Source of the DNA: Gonocerus acuteangulatus
Taxonomy: Eukaryota > Arthropoda > Insecta > Hemiptera > Coreidae
DNA length: 64,000 bases
Assembly (NCBI GenBank): GCA_946811695.1
Contig: OX328125.1
Coordinates: 47,215,395 to 47,279,394 of the forward strand
Direction: 5' to 3'
A program made the translations under genes and the position numbers. The notes below the pieces were generated by a model. That model saw only the letters and a program-made list of their open reading frames with translations. It was not told where the DNA came from and did not search any database. Below are positions 33,580 to 44,591 of the stretch, piece by piece. The number at the start of each line of letters is the position of its first letter. Within the stretch, counting starts at the first letter, position 1.

Positions 33580-34485
33580 GGTAAAAATGCAGTTTCACGC
33601 CCTCCAAACCGATTTCTTTCAAATTTTGTACAATAACGTATTTTGATGCACTAAACACGAATACGATAAAAAACCCCGTCGGATTTAACTAGGAAAGAAG
33701 TTATTAAGCACTAAAGTTCAATGTTATGCAGGTTATGAGAGCTATTAATTATAGCGAGTTGGATTGACTGGGGTTTTGTTATCTTCTTGAGCGAGCGTAG
33801 CGAGCGGAAACGCATAGCACGTATGCCCTTAAGCGACAGGTGAGGATGCCCTTAAAATTAACAATATTTTCGAATAAATGGTTTCTGAACATTTCAAATG
33901 AGAGTTCTCTGTTTCCCAATGTTACATATCTGCGCATGCGCGTGTTTACAAATACGCTGATGACGCCTAGTTTTATAACCTTCCTAACTTTAGTGCTTAA
34001 TATTATATTCTATTAATTTTAGCGTGTTGGATTGACTGGGGTTTTGTTATCTTCTTGAGCGAGCGGAAACGCATAGCATGGTATGCCTTAAAGTCGTCAC
34101 AAATTTAGTTGTTTACATTAGCTCTCATAACCTGCATAACAGTGAACTTAAGTGCTTAATAACTTCTTTCCTAGTTAAATCCGACGTTGTTTTTTTTTTT
34201 TATCTTATTCGTGTTTAGTGCATCAAAATACGTTTTTTTTTTTTTTTTTTTACGGCGCATCGACATAAATCTTGGCCATTAGCGCCGACGTCCAGGGTGC
34301 AGCCAGGAATTTTCTCAGCGAGCCCTGAGATGAGAAAATTTCTGGCGCCGGTGGGGATCGAACCCACCATCTCCCGCTTATGAATCTAGCGCGCTGGCCA
34401 CTAGACTACGGGAGACCCCAAAAATACGTTATTGTGCAAAATTTGAAAGAAATCGGTTTGGAGGGCGTGAAACTGCATTTTTACC
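33580..34485. mobile_element. Long-TIR DNA element (about 0.7 kb without the nested SINE)
   Basis: GGTAAAAATGCAGTTTCACG then CCCTCCAAACCGATTTCTTT at the left is exactly mirrored at the right (to 34485). The inverted arms extend about 180 bp, to ATGCAGGTTATGAGAGCT (33728) and AGCTCTCATAACCTGCAT (34118). Inside is a direct repeat of GTTGGATTGACTGGGGTTTT with TATCTTCTTGAGCGAGCG (33770 and 34026). A SINE sits in the right arm. No transposase is present. The superfamily is not determined. Confidence 0.85.
34225..34430 (-). mobile_element. SINE family S1, intact copy nested in the long-TIR element
   Basis: AAAATACGTT (34225-34234 and 34421-34430) flanks the insertion. Minus-strand reading: GGGGTCTCCCGTAGTCTAGT then GGCCAGCGCG (A box), TTCATAAGCGGGAGATGGTG, GGGTTCGATCCCCACCGG (B box), a CTCATCTCAGGGCTCGCTGA body, CTGCACCCTGGACGTCGGCG and the tail GCTAATGGCCAAGATTTATG, TCGATGCGCCGTAAAAA. 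Splitting an otherwise continuous TIR arm proves the order of insertion. Confidence 0.95.
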
Positions 34486-34699
34486 AAGTTTTCTTCTTCT
34501 AATAAAAGATCTCAAATTACTAGAAATAAACTGTGATTTTGACCCTTATAGAGTTTACGCTATACCTGGTGATGGTCCATCCGAGGTAATAATATTCCGA
34601 ACCCTTGCACAGCCTCCCCACCCATCAGCATACCCAGTCAGAACATTTCTTGATAATGCTCGCATATATAATGGGTGTTTTCAAATGAAATCTTTGAAA

Positions 34700-34970
34700 C
34701 ATATTGTTTCGAATTTTAACGTCAATTTATTATTGACAACGATTTTTTAACCTGTACTGGTTAAACTGCTATTACTGGTAACCTATAATAACGGGCAATG
34801 ACAAACACTATAGGTACTGACCTATCTCAAAAACACAAGATTCCATAACCTTAGAGTAGCCGAAACGTCCTGAATATAGATTTTTTTTATAAAAATCGTA
34901 TTGATGTTTTCTTAGCCGAATCCCAACTATTCCCTGATTGCTTTTCAAATATTAATGTTCTTATCAAGTG
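34700..34970 (-). repeat. Fragment of S2 tail and third copy of the AACGTTTC repeat
   Basis: TTTTAACGTCAATTTATTAT (34718) and GGTAACCTATAATAACGGGC (34779) are a decayed S2 tail in minus orientation. GCCGAAACGTCCTGAATATA (34858) then GCCGAATCCCAACTATTCCC (34915) match the inverse of 5990-6150 and 24729-24870. Confidence 0.55.
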
Positions 34971-35400
34971 TGACCCGTTACTATCAAGCTAATGAAGTAC
35001 AAGTAAAAGGAACCATCGAGGGTTCCTAAAAATTACCAAACTACAAAATAAATTCTACATAAACGAATATTTTAACGTCAATTTCTAACTCTTTTATCAT
35101 ATAATTCTGAAAATACAATACAGTCATTAATAATAACACTTCTACAGCTACAATAATAATTAAAAACTTCAAATGCCTTTAGAAACAGTATATAATGTAC
35201 TTTATACGATAAACACGAAGTAAATACTTACTCAGAGTATGAATCCTTGAGAGCCAAAGGGACAAAAGATAAGAATTACCGTTAAAACACTAAAACTAGA
35301 AAGTAATGTATGAAAAATACACCTGACAAAAATAATGAATTATTCATAAGAGGATTTGGTAGATCATACAGCACCAAACATTGTGATATTTATACATACA
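34971..35400. other. AT-rich, no gene seen
   Basis: No frame, splice pair or repeat recognised. Confidence 0.4.
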
Positions 35401-35615
35401 GTGGCCGTGAGTGTTAATGCGTGAGCACTTAACACTCCATGCCAAGGATCGTGGGCCCAATTCCCACTATGCTGTGGTGGCTTTTCTTTTAAAAAAATGA
35501 AAAGGAAGCAGCCTTATCCTGGGAGGAAAGAATGGTAACCTATACATAACCCGTCCTAAAATGCTTAGGTAATAATAATGGACGTTAAAATTTAAATTAA
35601 AATATATAAAGTGAA
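35401..35615 (+). mobile_element. SINE family S2 copy
   Basis: GTGGCCGTGAGTGTTAATGC then GTGAGCACTTAACACTCC (head), GATCGTGGGCCCAATTCCCA (decayed B box), GGTGGCTTTTC, TAACCTATACATAACCCGTC and the tail TGGACGTTAAAATTTAAATT. The first bases of the head (GGAGGCCCG) are missing. Confidence 0.9.
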
Positions 35616-36555
35616 TATTAACATAAAAAATATATTATATATATTCGTCTGTGTTTGTTTAGAAGTTTTTTTTTGTTTGTTGATAGTTCCTGACACGTTT
35701 TTTGTGATGATGGCCAGAATTTTGAAAAATCGAATTTATTAATCATTCAGCTTCAGAACTTTATAAATGTTAATTTATTTTACTTTATTTTAGTTTTTTA
35801 CCATTTGGTGATAAAACTATGTCTTTTTTCTTAGATTATTCGGAATAAAATTCAATATTGATACAAAACTATCCGTCTGTCGATTTTTTTTTTTTTTTTT
35901 TTTGTGTGCATTTTTAAATGTTCTGTCTGTTTTGTTCCATTAATCCAACAGAGAATATCTTTTTGTTGGATTAATTTCCAAAAAATCAAATTCACCAAAT
36001 GGTTGTTGTTATTTTTACTTTTTCACTACAATACTATAAATGTTAAAGACTATCAGATTCTAAGCTGTTGTAGGATTCGAGATTACTATTTAATAGGACT
36101 TATTTATATAATACTTTGTAAATTTTCTATATATTTCAAAATAAATACATGTTTTTAGACTGGTTATGACAATAAGTAATTATATCTCAATCATGCTGTG
36201 CTAAAGATTTGTTATTTTCAATATTTTTTTTAATGATTGTAAGTAAGTAGCTGTTGTTTGTAGATGGTTTTATCTTTGGTAGTTCTGTAGATTATTCGAT
36301 CGTTTCGTAGATATTAATAAAGTGAACTTGATTAATAGCCAAGATAAGCTTCTGCACTTCACGGAAAGAAAGTTTTATTGCATCATAAATTTGTTGTTCC
36401 ATTTCCATGCTTAATTCAAGGCTGTGCTCTCGTCATGTTGGATTCAAGTTATATTGAATAATTATACTTTAAGAAGATTAATATTAATTAGGTAGCCATG
36501 TATATGATTAAAGGGTGGATGCCTGTAGATAGCTCGGCGCTAATATCCTAGTTGT
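35616..36555. other. AT-rich, no gene seen
   Basis: T tract near 35885-35903. The plus frame 35904-36158 is low complexity and without context. Nothing was supported. Confidence 0.4.
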
Positions 36556-37250
36556 TGATACGCCTTAAAAAAAATTAGTCCGACTCCTAGGTACTGCGTT
36601 ATCTCAGCGCGTTTCCCTGGTTATCCTTAGTGTCATTTGGAAAGGTTATAATTGAAACAGTTAACCTTTTTTTTTTTCTTTCATGAAAAATGTAAGCACT
36701 TGTGAAAATGTAAAAAGAAATCTCAAAGAGAAGACTATAGGCGCAACAACAATATCTTTACAATATATTTGAAATGCGATTAAAAAAGAACTACTATTCA
36801 AAGACAAAAAAAAAAAACGTTCAATGGAACGACCATTTAAGCACCATTTTTTCCTAATGAGAGCGTCCCATCAAAAATGACTTCAGAACCGTTTTTGTGG
36901 GATCTTTAGTAATTTTTCGAAAGTTTACCGCCTACACACCACGATTTCCCAACCTATTACTCACCTACATGATTTCCCAACCGTTTTCGAAATATTTACG
37001 AAAATATTAGAAAATCTTAAAATTGCTCATTTCTGTTAATGAAATGTTGTTTTCATAATATTTCCTTAACTCCAAACGTAACTAGTTTAGTTTATACGTT
37101 TGTAAAACGTCTGGAATACTTTTCAACTGAATCTATAGTTCTTATAGATCTTTTCTGTGCAATTTCCTGTTCGCAGATACTATGTCGTGTTAGAGAGATT
37201 GCAAATACAATAATAACATTTATTAATTTGTTTTTTTAATAGCCGTAAAC
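36556..37250 (+). mobile_element. Second copy of the TTAGCGCGG element, truncated
   Basis: CGCCTTAAAAAAAATTAGTC then CGACTCCTAGGTACTGCG, ATCTCAGCGCGTTTCCCTGG, GGGATCTTTAGTAATTTTTC, ATTTCCTTAACTCCAAACGT and TTTTCAACTGAATC follow the same order as 23320-24010. The right third with the (TA)n and terminal hairpin is absent. The S1-like tail just upstream (GGCGCTAATATCCTAG) is shared with 23290, so the SINE tail and element start are adjacent at both loci. Confidence 0.65.
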
Positions 37251-37340
37251 AAATTGAATTGGAGTAAGTAATTTATTAGTATTAGTTTAATTATTTTGGT
37301 CGATGAACTTAATTTATTCTGTTCTAAAATTTCATTTGAA

Positions 37341-37648
37341 ATGGATCCCTCAAGACACCACATACGCCATATTTTGCTTTGGGAATTCGATAAAGGAGAA
37401 AATACTGCTTCAACTTAAATAGCGAAAAATTCATTGAACAAGTGCAGTGGTGGTTCGAATAATTTCGAGCGGGAAACCGCAAGCTTGAAGAAAAGCCTCG
37501 TAAAGGTCGACCAATAAAGCTTGACGACCAACTCCTGCAGGCTACTGTAGAAGAAAATCCTGTTGTAACAGTCGAAGACCTAGCAGAAAAACATGGATTG
37601 ACACATTCTACAATCCTCCTACATTACTTATGGGATGACTTGATATAA
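37341..37648 (+). pseudogene. mariner transposase N-terminal (paired-like HTH) remnant
   Basis: It starts MDPSRHHIRHILLWEFDKGE then NTAST. After a frame change it reads EQVQWWFE.FRAGNRKLEEK, PRKGRPIKLDDQLLQATVEE and NPVVTVEDLAEKHGLTHSTI. This is the mariner DNA-binding region: FxKG..A, V..WF.KFR.G.....D.PR.GRP...D......E.NP..T...LA...... S..T. The catalytic DD34D domain is not seen. It has at least one stop and one frameshift and is dead. Confidence 0.88.
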
Positions 37649-37755
37649 TTAAATAAAGACCAGTTAATTGATAATTGTTAATGGATCATGTTTTCCTCCA
37701 AAAACAGCTGTTTCCTTGATCCTCAGTTAGTAAATAGTAATGTGAGTGTATTATT

Positions 37756-37987
37756 AAATAACTTAGGAGGCCCGGTGGCCGTGAGTGTTAAGGCGTGAGC
37801 ACTTATCACTCCGTGCCAAAGGGTCGTGGTTTCGATTCCCACTAGGGGGTGGTGGCTTTTCTTTAGAAAAATGAAAAGGCATCGGCCCTATCTTGGCTAG
37901 AAAAGGTTTGTAACCTATAGATAACCCGTCCTTAAATTCTTAGTTAATAATAAATGGACGTTAAAATTTAAATAAATAAATAACTTA
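37756..37987 (+). mobile_element. SINE family S2, full copy with 10-bp target duplication
   Basis: AAATAACTTA at 37756-37765 and 37978-37987. The head is GGAGGCCCGGTGGCCGTGAG then TGTTAAGGCGTGAGCACTTA. The B-box region is GGTCGTGGTTTCGATTCCCA. The body is GGTGGTGGCTTTTC, GCTAGAAAAGG and TAACCTATAGATAACCCGTC, with the tail TGGACGTTAAAATTTAAATA plus AATAA repeats. Confidence 0.95.
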
Positions 37988-38419
37988 TTGAAGCCGTTCT
38001 AAGATGATGGCTTATGCCCACCACATTGAGGTCATGATCTCCTCTTTGGTCCGGCCGTGATGAATGCAAGGCCTTTATTATTCATAGATAGTGTATCACC
38101 TTGACTATGCTGCAGATATCAAAACCATTGTCTAACAAATCCACATTTTATTTCAACGTGAATTATCAAATTCCAAGGAAATGATTTGTCAGCAATTTCG
38201 TAGTTGGGGAGGAAGTGGATCCTGCACGATCTTTCTTTAAACGTTTCATAAGATATTTAGTCCATCAATGAAAATATCCTTCATGAATAACAATACATAT
38301 ATATTATTTCCTGTTTAAACAAATTTAGGTCACTCAAAATATACGAACATCATTGCTCCAACAGAATACTTCAAATTCAAAATCATCCCTACTTCTGTAC
38401 ATTTAAACGTCGTCCTTGC

Positions 38420-38420
38420 T

Positions 38421-38455
<35 letters not shown>

Positions 38456-38582
38456 GGCGTATCTACAACTTGGCCATTAGTGCCGGGCTACCTACAGGTT
38501 TCCACCCTTTTATAATGCCAACAGCACGAGGTCGGTCACCCATTCAGGTACTGGCCACGCCCGACGTTGCTTAACTTCGGTG
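38420..38582 (-). mobile_element. 5S-rRNA-headed SINE sharing the S1 tail
   Basis: Minus-strand order: CACCGAAGTTAAGCAACGTC then GGGCGTGGCCAGTACCTGAA, TGGGTGACCGACCTCGTGCT and GTTGGC (38582 down to 38517). This is the 3' two thirds of a 5S rRNA gene with about ten changes. Then come CCGGCACTAATGGCCAAGTT and GTAGATACGCCGTTT plus an A tail (T run at 38420-38448). The last block equals the 3' tail of the tRNA-headed S1 family. It is not a functional 5S gene: the first third is missing and the 3' end runs into SINE sequence. Confidence 0.88.
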
Positions 38583-39590
38583 CTTAACCTCTTTTTTGTT
38601 ATTTCATAATCCATAAAACGAGTCGGAATTTTTTATTAAGTGTAAGTTACTATTGTATGAAGTCACTATTAGAAATCTAATATTTTCTTTCTTCGTTGAG
38701 CGTAATTTTATTTTCAAAGGATACTGAAAATAGGAATTTCAATTGATTGCATCACATCACTACGTTTTAGGCCTTTATAAAGTCTACATTTAATAATGAA
38801 GTATTTTTATGTGCTTTTGGATCTTTCGCAGCGTCTTATTTTCTAGGATTTAATCGCACGGAATTGTATTTCTGTCGACGAGATAAGTCAGGCTCACTAA
38901 ACAAACAACTTCGATCGAAGTAGATCAACCTCTGAAGAACTATTACTTGTAATAATAACTCAAAGCGAAGATTAACCTTTTATTGCTCTTAAAAAAAGCA
39001 AATTGTTTAAAAAAATAAAATTAAATTCTAGGTTTCCGTTGTTGTATCAGGTCACAGGTTAAATATATAATTGATAATTCCTTAGAAAAACATTTGATCC
39101 TGTAACTTGTAAGAAAAGAGGAAGTTAAAAAAAAAAAAATAAATATGAATAAATAAAATATAAAGATAGAAAATTAAACTATAATTTATTAAGGCAAATT
39201 AAATTTTGCAGTACATATTAATGTCTATAATGTGTTTAAATATTATTCAAATCTGATGGCTAACATCTGTTAGAAGAACAGCCAAGTTAAAAGGTATGCC
39301 AAAATGTTCCTGTTTCCCTCCAGCTTTAATATTAAAAATAGCATATAGTTAATAGCAAAATGAATTCAGTAATTCAAATTTAATAATCAAAATAAATTGC
39401 TTAATTTATCTTTAAAGTTAGAAAAATGTTGATTTGAAAGAATATATGAGCAATGAAGAGTTGATGGTTAACCCTAGATAAAAGGTTTTCAACATTAACA
39501 GCTATTTATTTAGATTTTTTTTCCGGTCGCAATGACTTCTAATTTTTTTCACGTTCCCCACATTCAGCAAAAATAAAATATATGCATTTT
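38583..39590. other. AT-rich, no gene seen
   Basis: No frame, splice pair or known repeat. It lies within the 29.9-kb intron. Confidence 0.4.
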
Positions 39591-39689
39591 TTACGCTTGG
39601 AGTAGATATGGTAGTTCCCCAAAAAAATATTTCATTAACAGCCATGAGCAGTTTGAAATGTAAGTAAGTATATTTTCATAAATGTCTGT

Positions 39690-39925
39690 AAAACTGTGAA
39701 ATAGTGTTATGTGGAAGGTAAATGGAAAGCAGCCCAAATTTTTGGAAATGTGATTTTTAAGTCTGCATCTATCTCTTTGGAACAGATCGATACCATTATC
39801 TGAATCTACAGCTTGGACGGCTGCAGAAATAACTTCACTCTCTGGGCTGCTCGGAGAAGAACCAGAGAAGTCACGTGAATCAAATAATGTATGAAGCGTG
39901 TGAGCTTCCAGTTGATGTTTCAACC
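39690..39925 (-). other. Unassigned protein-like frame, possible exon or element remnant
   Basis: The minus frame reads IERLKHQLEAHTLHTLFDS, RDFSGSSPSSPESEVISAAV and QAVDSDNGIDLFQRDRCRLK. The Ser/Pro acid-rich middle resembles the neighbouring exons in style. The upstream edge lacks a pyrimidine tract and no good donor ends it, and the flanking exons already join in phase without it. It is therefore an alternative exon at best. Confidence 0.25.
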
Positions 39926-40094
39926 TTTCAATATATTTTTAATATGCAATACATTAACGAAAACCCTGTAAGTTGGACTTTTACCACCGGCACCGATTTC
40001 TGAGGTTCGACCCCGAAAGCCAACCTAGAACCACACAACAAAACACTGCAGTGAGTCCACATCCAATACTAAATCTACTATATAGAAAAACTAC

Positions 40095-40320
40095 CTCGTG
40101 TAGTGTTCGTGCGAGTTAGTCGTGTACTGGGGCTGTAGAGAGTGTAGATCCTGCTGACTATATTCCTGCTGTTGAGGCGATGGTTCTCGTACGATGGGTG
40201 TCGGACTGCTATGTGCGCTTCCGCCGTCAGAACCACCCCCTGTAGTCTCGTAGCCGCCCAGGCCGGTCATCTGGTAGTACACTTCGTCAGGGTAGTTCTT
40301 GTACCTCAAGAACGGGCCCG
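40095..40320 (-). CDS. Internal coding exon of minus-strand regulatory-protein gene
   Basis: The acceptor is ATATTGTTACAG above 40320 and the donor GTAGTTTTTC below 40095. The exon is 226 nt. The first two bases complete an Ala codon, 74 codons follow, and two bases remain for a Ser codon finished by the exon at 10152. The peptide is GPFLRYKNYPDEVYYQMTG, LGGYETTGGGSDGGSAHSS, PTPIVREPSPQQQEYSQQD and LHSLQPQYTTNSHEHYT. A Gly/Ser linker and Gln/Tyr-rich regions with SP phospho-site-like motifs are typical of disordered regulatory regions. GC content is far above the flanking introns. No known domain was recognised. Confidence 0.8.
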
Positions 40321-40564
40321 CTGTAACAATATTGGTTTATGAACCATAAGACATTAAGCGATCAAGCTCAGTGTTGCCAATAATTGTCCAATAGTAATGA
40401 CAAGCTTATTTAAAAAATAATATTCAAAAGAAAAGAACACTAATAACTCGGGGAAAAAGATTCCATAAATTAAAAACCAAATCTACATTTAACGTTTGAC
40501 ATTTAAGTTTACGTTACTATTTCTTTAGAATTAACTGCAATAGGAAAATAAATAAATTAAATAC

Positions 40565-40752
40565 ATACAAATTATTTATATTTTAACGTCCATTATTATT
40601 AACAACAAATTTTAGGACGGGCTATCTATAGGTTACCACCCTTTTCTAGCCAGGACAGGCCTGATGTCTTTTCATTTTCTAAAGAAAAGCCATCACCCCA
40701 TAGTGGGAATCGAACCCACGACCCTTGACACGAAGTGTTAATTGCTCACAAA
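40565..40752 (-). mobile_element. SINE family S2, 5'-truncated
   Basis: TTTTAACGTCCATTATTATT (inverse tail), GGACGGGCTATCTATAGGTT, ACCACCCTTTTCTAGCCAGG and GTGGGAATCGAACCCACGAC (inverse B box) match S2 in minus orientation. The head stops at the start of the A-box region near 40750. Confidence 0.9.
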
Positions 40753-40826
40753 AAAAAATGTATAAAAAATGCATTTAAAGTTGTGAATTCATTCTGGCGT
40801 AAATGACCCCAACGGTTGACACGGCT

Positions 40827-40863
<37 letters not shown>

Positions 40864-41925
40864 AATGGGAATTTTACCGCATTTTTGCATGTTCCTTTGG
40901 TTAAAAGTATATTTTTTACAAAAACGAACCAACTTATCAGAAATCCAACTTCATATTCGTATTCTCCACCCCAAAAAGCATTAAAAAATATAGAAACCAG
41001 AACGCCAAAAAATGTCTGTCAACAGAGAAAATTTTAAGATTCATTATTATAAAAATCTACGTACTTAAACTTGACGCATAGGAAAAAAACTAATGTGAAA
41101 TTCTGACACCCGAAAAACCCCAAAATGGTTGTTCACTTCCGTGTGACCAAATCAGTGTCGGCTTGTGTTATGAATAACTTAGGGAAATTGTCATGTAGGT
41201 ATGGATCTATTTTCTCTGGATTTCCAAGAAGGCCCTTTAGTTTACCTTTCAACAAAGTTAGAACGGATATATTTTATTGTCTCTATATTTTCAAAGGACT
41301 CGGGTACACTCAAGAAAGTAACTCCGGTTATCTTGAAGTAAAGGTATTCAGGAACTTGTTATCTTCTGTGATAATGTACTGCCCGTTAGTTTTCTGATGG
41401 CTGTCATTAGATCTCCTCATCCATTGGGTCAATGAACTTTCTTCTTCATTTTCTTCGTCTTATTCAGACTGATTTCCATAGAGTACAATTCCATAGAAGT
41501 TCAAAGCTCTGCAGTTTTTGTTTAAAACACATTTTCCGGCATCATAACATACAACTAGTGTAGTGGTTAACCCGATGCTATCTTGTGTGAATTATCTCGG
41601 TTTGGAGTATTGTACATTCCGTAGGTATGTATTTATTTATTGTCTGTTTAATGAGTTTTACAAGGAAAATAACTGCAGACTTATCATCGCTTTAAATTTA
41701 GCTTTTTACTCTTATAACAAAAATTATATACTTCAATCTTTTGGTATTTTTATTATTATAATTATTTTTAATAGGAACTTCATAACTAAGGTTATTCTTC
41801 AGAATGTGGAAAGTGTACCCTGCATTCCTTATAATTTTTTAATACAAAATAAAAATGAATAGTTTTGACCTTAAATATATGTAATTTAAGTTTCTTCCGG
41901 AATATTATGAATTCGATGTACTACA
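40753..41925. other. AT-rich, no gene seen
   Basis: Plus frames at 41125-41397 and 41563-41862 are short, without splice sites or recognised motifs. A run of A at 40828-40856 is present. Confidence 0.4.
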
Positions 41926-41930
41926 CCAGG

Positions 41931-42160
41931 GGCGTATGTAAGAAATAATTTCGAGGGAGGGGGCTGGTAGTGCCGTTGGATTTGGGGAGTATGGAAAACC
42001 TAGAATTGGGAATAGTTAGCCAACTAAAACGCTATTACAAGCAAAAAATATATATTTTTTCTGAAGTAAGTGATCTTATTTAATTTATTTTTGAGGTTTT
42101 TATGACAAATTTTTACTGATTAAATCAAAATTTCGGGGGGGGGGCTGCAGCCCATGTATG
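41931..42160. mobile_element. Diverged hAT-type MITE of the 8564 family
   Basis: CAGGGGCGTATGTAAGAAAT then AATTTCGAGGGAGGGGGCTG starts it. GCTATTACAAGCAAAAAATA and AAATCAAAATTTCGGGGGGG follow in the same order as at 8564-8831. The right terminus is decayed (GCCCATGTATG). Confidence 0.75.
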
Positions 42161-43498
42161 ACACTACTTAAAAACACACAAATACTTCACATTTTTGTTT
42201 GTTGATAATACTGAATAATACAAATGTGCATTTCTACAGATAGAACAACCATAACAACGCAGAACACCTGATACATCTGTTGAGAAGCATACAGCAAAAC
42301 TCTAGTGGTGTTCACAACAACCAGCACCCTACGATTGGTGTATTAATTCAATTTGGACATAACATAGATTAAACCCCAACACCCAAAGAACCGATTTATT
42401 TATTTTTAAACACGTTTCTCATTTTAGGGGAATCGAAAAAAAAAATATGAAAATAAGTCATTATGATAAAAGGCAGGAGGGCAAGTTGCCATAAGAAGGA
42501 GGAAAGGGAAACGAATATGAAACCGTAATATTAAAAGAAAAGATAAGTTTATCGTCCATCTACGTGCTCTTACGGCGTTAATCGTAATTATCTCTAACAT
42601 TGCTGACAAAATAGGATGTTATTAGCCTGGGCTCTTATCAAACTGTGTTAGGTAGGTTATGAATATTTTCATGCTTATGAGATAATATTGCTCCGAAGAA
42701 CTGAAATTATGAATCCATTTCATATATTTAGTGTAGACCTTTTTCTGTCGCCCCTTCGAAACAATTATTAGGGATAGGCTAGAATATTCCATGTTTGGTC
42801 TCTGGCCTAGTTTTAACCGTACCGGTGTTTGACTAATTTAATTAATTGGTAGTAATAAATGTTAATATCCCTCTGAACCTAATACCTCCTGAGCATTCAA
42901 AGAGAAATGTGTTATTATTGCACAATTAAAATAACAGAACTAGTCTTGTGTGCGAGAAATGCTTACGCAAAGTTTGTAAAATCACAGGAAACTAACAGTG
43001 ATTTGCGGGAGATGCCAAGGAGATTGTGAAACAACTGAAGACTCACGGAGATAGGAATAAATTCTACGCGATGATGTTTTTTTAAGTTTTGTTATTAGAA
43101 GAACCAAGAATGGTGTGTTTAGTTTCGTGATTAGTAAAAGAAAATAACTTTCAACTCAATGAGAAACTGTTCTTCAGGTACCACAGTGTTTTTTTTTAAG
43201 TTCCTCAATCATTGTTTTTTCTTGTAATTCTGAATTTTGTGGCTTTTTAATTTATATTTAGATTTCATGAGATACAATTCATACTTTTTTTCATTTTTTT
43301 TATAAGGAGCAAGGTATTTTTGTTTGTGTATGCTAAATGTTTCTAAGGCCATATGTATTTCTTATTAGTTCAGATCTCAATTCCATGTATTATTTCTTGC
43401 ATTAAAATATATAACATTTATTTTACATGTGCGTGTTTTTCAAACGTTGTTATAGCTTCATATAAATGCATAGTTCAATAATATTGCATTATGGGCAT

Positions 43499-43500
<2 letters not shown>
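42161..43500. other. AT-rich, no gene seen
   Basis: No supported features. The minus frame 42424-42609 is short and unsupported. Confidence 0.4.
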
Positions 43501-43501
<1 letters not shown>

Positions 43502-43547
<46 letters not shown>

Positions 43548-44230
43548 CATGCGGCCAATTTTCCCCCGAGCGACTTCTCCGCAATACTACGTAGGCTTCA
43601 GAGGGTTAACACATTACTTTAACCAGGGTTAACATGTCTACATTAACTATGTTTATATACGAAATTCATAGGGTACTTTGAGCAGCGAATAATAAGCAGG
43701 TCTACGACATAGCCTAGGAACACTCAACCGCCGTCTACGAAATGGGACTGGTCGGCAATCTATTACTTCCTTTTATATATATTAATTATTGTTCGTCGAC
43801 TACCCTGATCCTTAGTACTATCCTCTATGGTTTAATTCCACCCGAGAAACATAAAATCATTTATAATATTTAGTACCGTTTTAACATAACTAATCTGACT
43901 GTTTCGTTTTTTCAATAGGGGAAATGATAATTTTAGATTGAATATTTTTATAAGATTCTGATTTGTTTAAAATTTAAGTACTGTGGATACGGTACTTGTC
44001 TCTAGCCTTCGCAATTGGGAGAATTCCGCCAAGATGTGTTTGTAAGTACATCACCACAACGATTGCACGTTGGACAACGCCTACCGACGAGGTGGTGGCT
44101 ATTTGTTAGTCGTAAGTCCAATACGAAGCCTCGTAATTATCACTGAGTCCCGTCGACTAAGATCATCGTAGACTATTGTATGTCGAACTGAGGGATAAAC
44201 TCTGCTCATATTTCCTTATAGAAGCTTAGG
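43502..44230 (-). pseudogene. LINE 3' end: C-terminal zinc-knuckle region, 3' UTR and A tail
   Basis: On the minus strand RRDSVIITRLRIGLTTN (near 44160-44110) then, in another frame, CPTCNRCGDVLTNTSW matches the post-RNase H motif of I/jockey-type LINEs: R.. V.LTRLRIGHT....YLL....P.C..C...LT..HIL. About 430 bp of noncoding sequence follows, containing ATAGTACTAAGGATCAGGGT then AGTCGACG (inverse near 43790-43825). It finishes in about 45 A (T run at 43503-43547). The frames are broken. It lies about 50 bp downstream of an exon donor. Confidence 0.65.
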
Positions 44231-44278
44231 TCAGTTTCTAAATATTGCCAAATAATATTAAATAATACTAATACATAC

Positions 44279-44449
44279 CAACATTGTTTGGGTCGGTGGT
44301 TGCCTCGTACTGTAGGTACTGGGGCTGCTGTTGGCTAGGTGAGGGGGTGCCTACAATCCTAGAAGCAGCGGCATTGTCTTCTTGCACTCTGGCGTCCTCA
44401 TCCTTGCTGTCTTCCGCTTCACCGCGCCAATCTCCGAACTGCATACCGT
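44279..44449 (-). CDS. Internal coding exon of minus-strand regulatory-protein gene
   Basis: The acceptor is GTTGTGGATTGTGCAG above 44449 and the donor GTATGTATTAG below 44279. The exon is 171 nt: two bases complete an Asn codon with the A left by 48700-48775, 56 codons follow, and the final G starts the Ala codon of the next exon. The peptide is GMQFGDWRGEAEDSKDEDA, RVQEDNAAASRIVGTPSPS, QQQPQYLQYEATTDPNNV. An acidic stretch precedes a Ser/Pro/Gln region, which looks regulatory. No domain was identified. Confidence 0.78.
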
Positions 44450-44591
44450 CTGCACAATCCACAACACCCTCAATCATTATCACAACGATCGTGTGCAATC
44501 AATAGCATATTGTAATCATTAAAATTAGTTAATATTTTCTTTATATATATTTCCGCAAACATCAATTTCTCACAGGAAAATATAGTTATCC

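Noticed and set aside
38517..38582. Functional 5S rRNA gene
   Set aside because: Only about two thirds of the gene is present, with multiple changes and a SINE tail attached.
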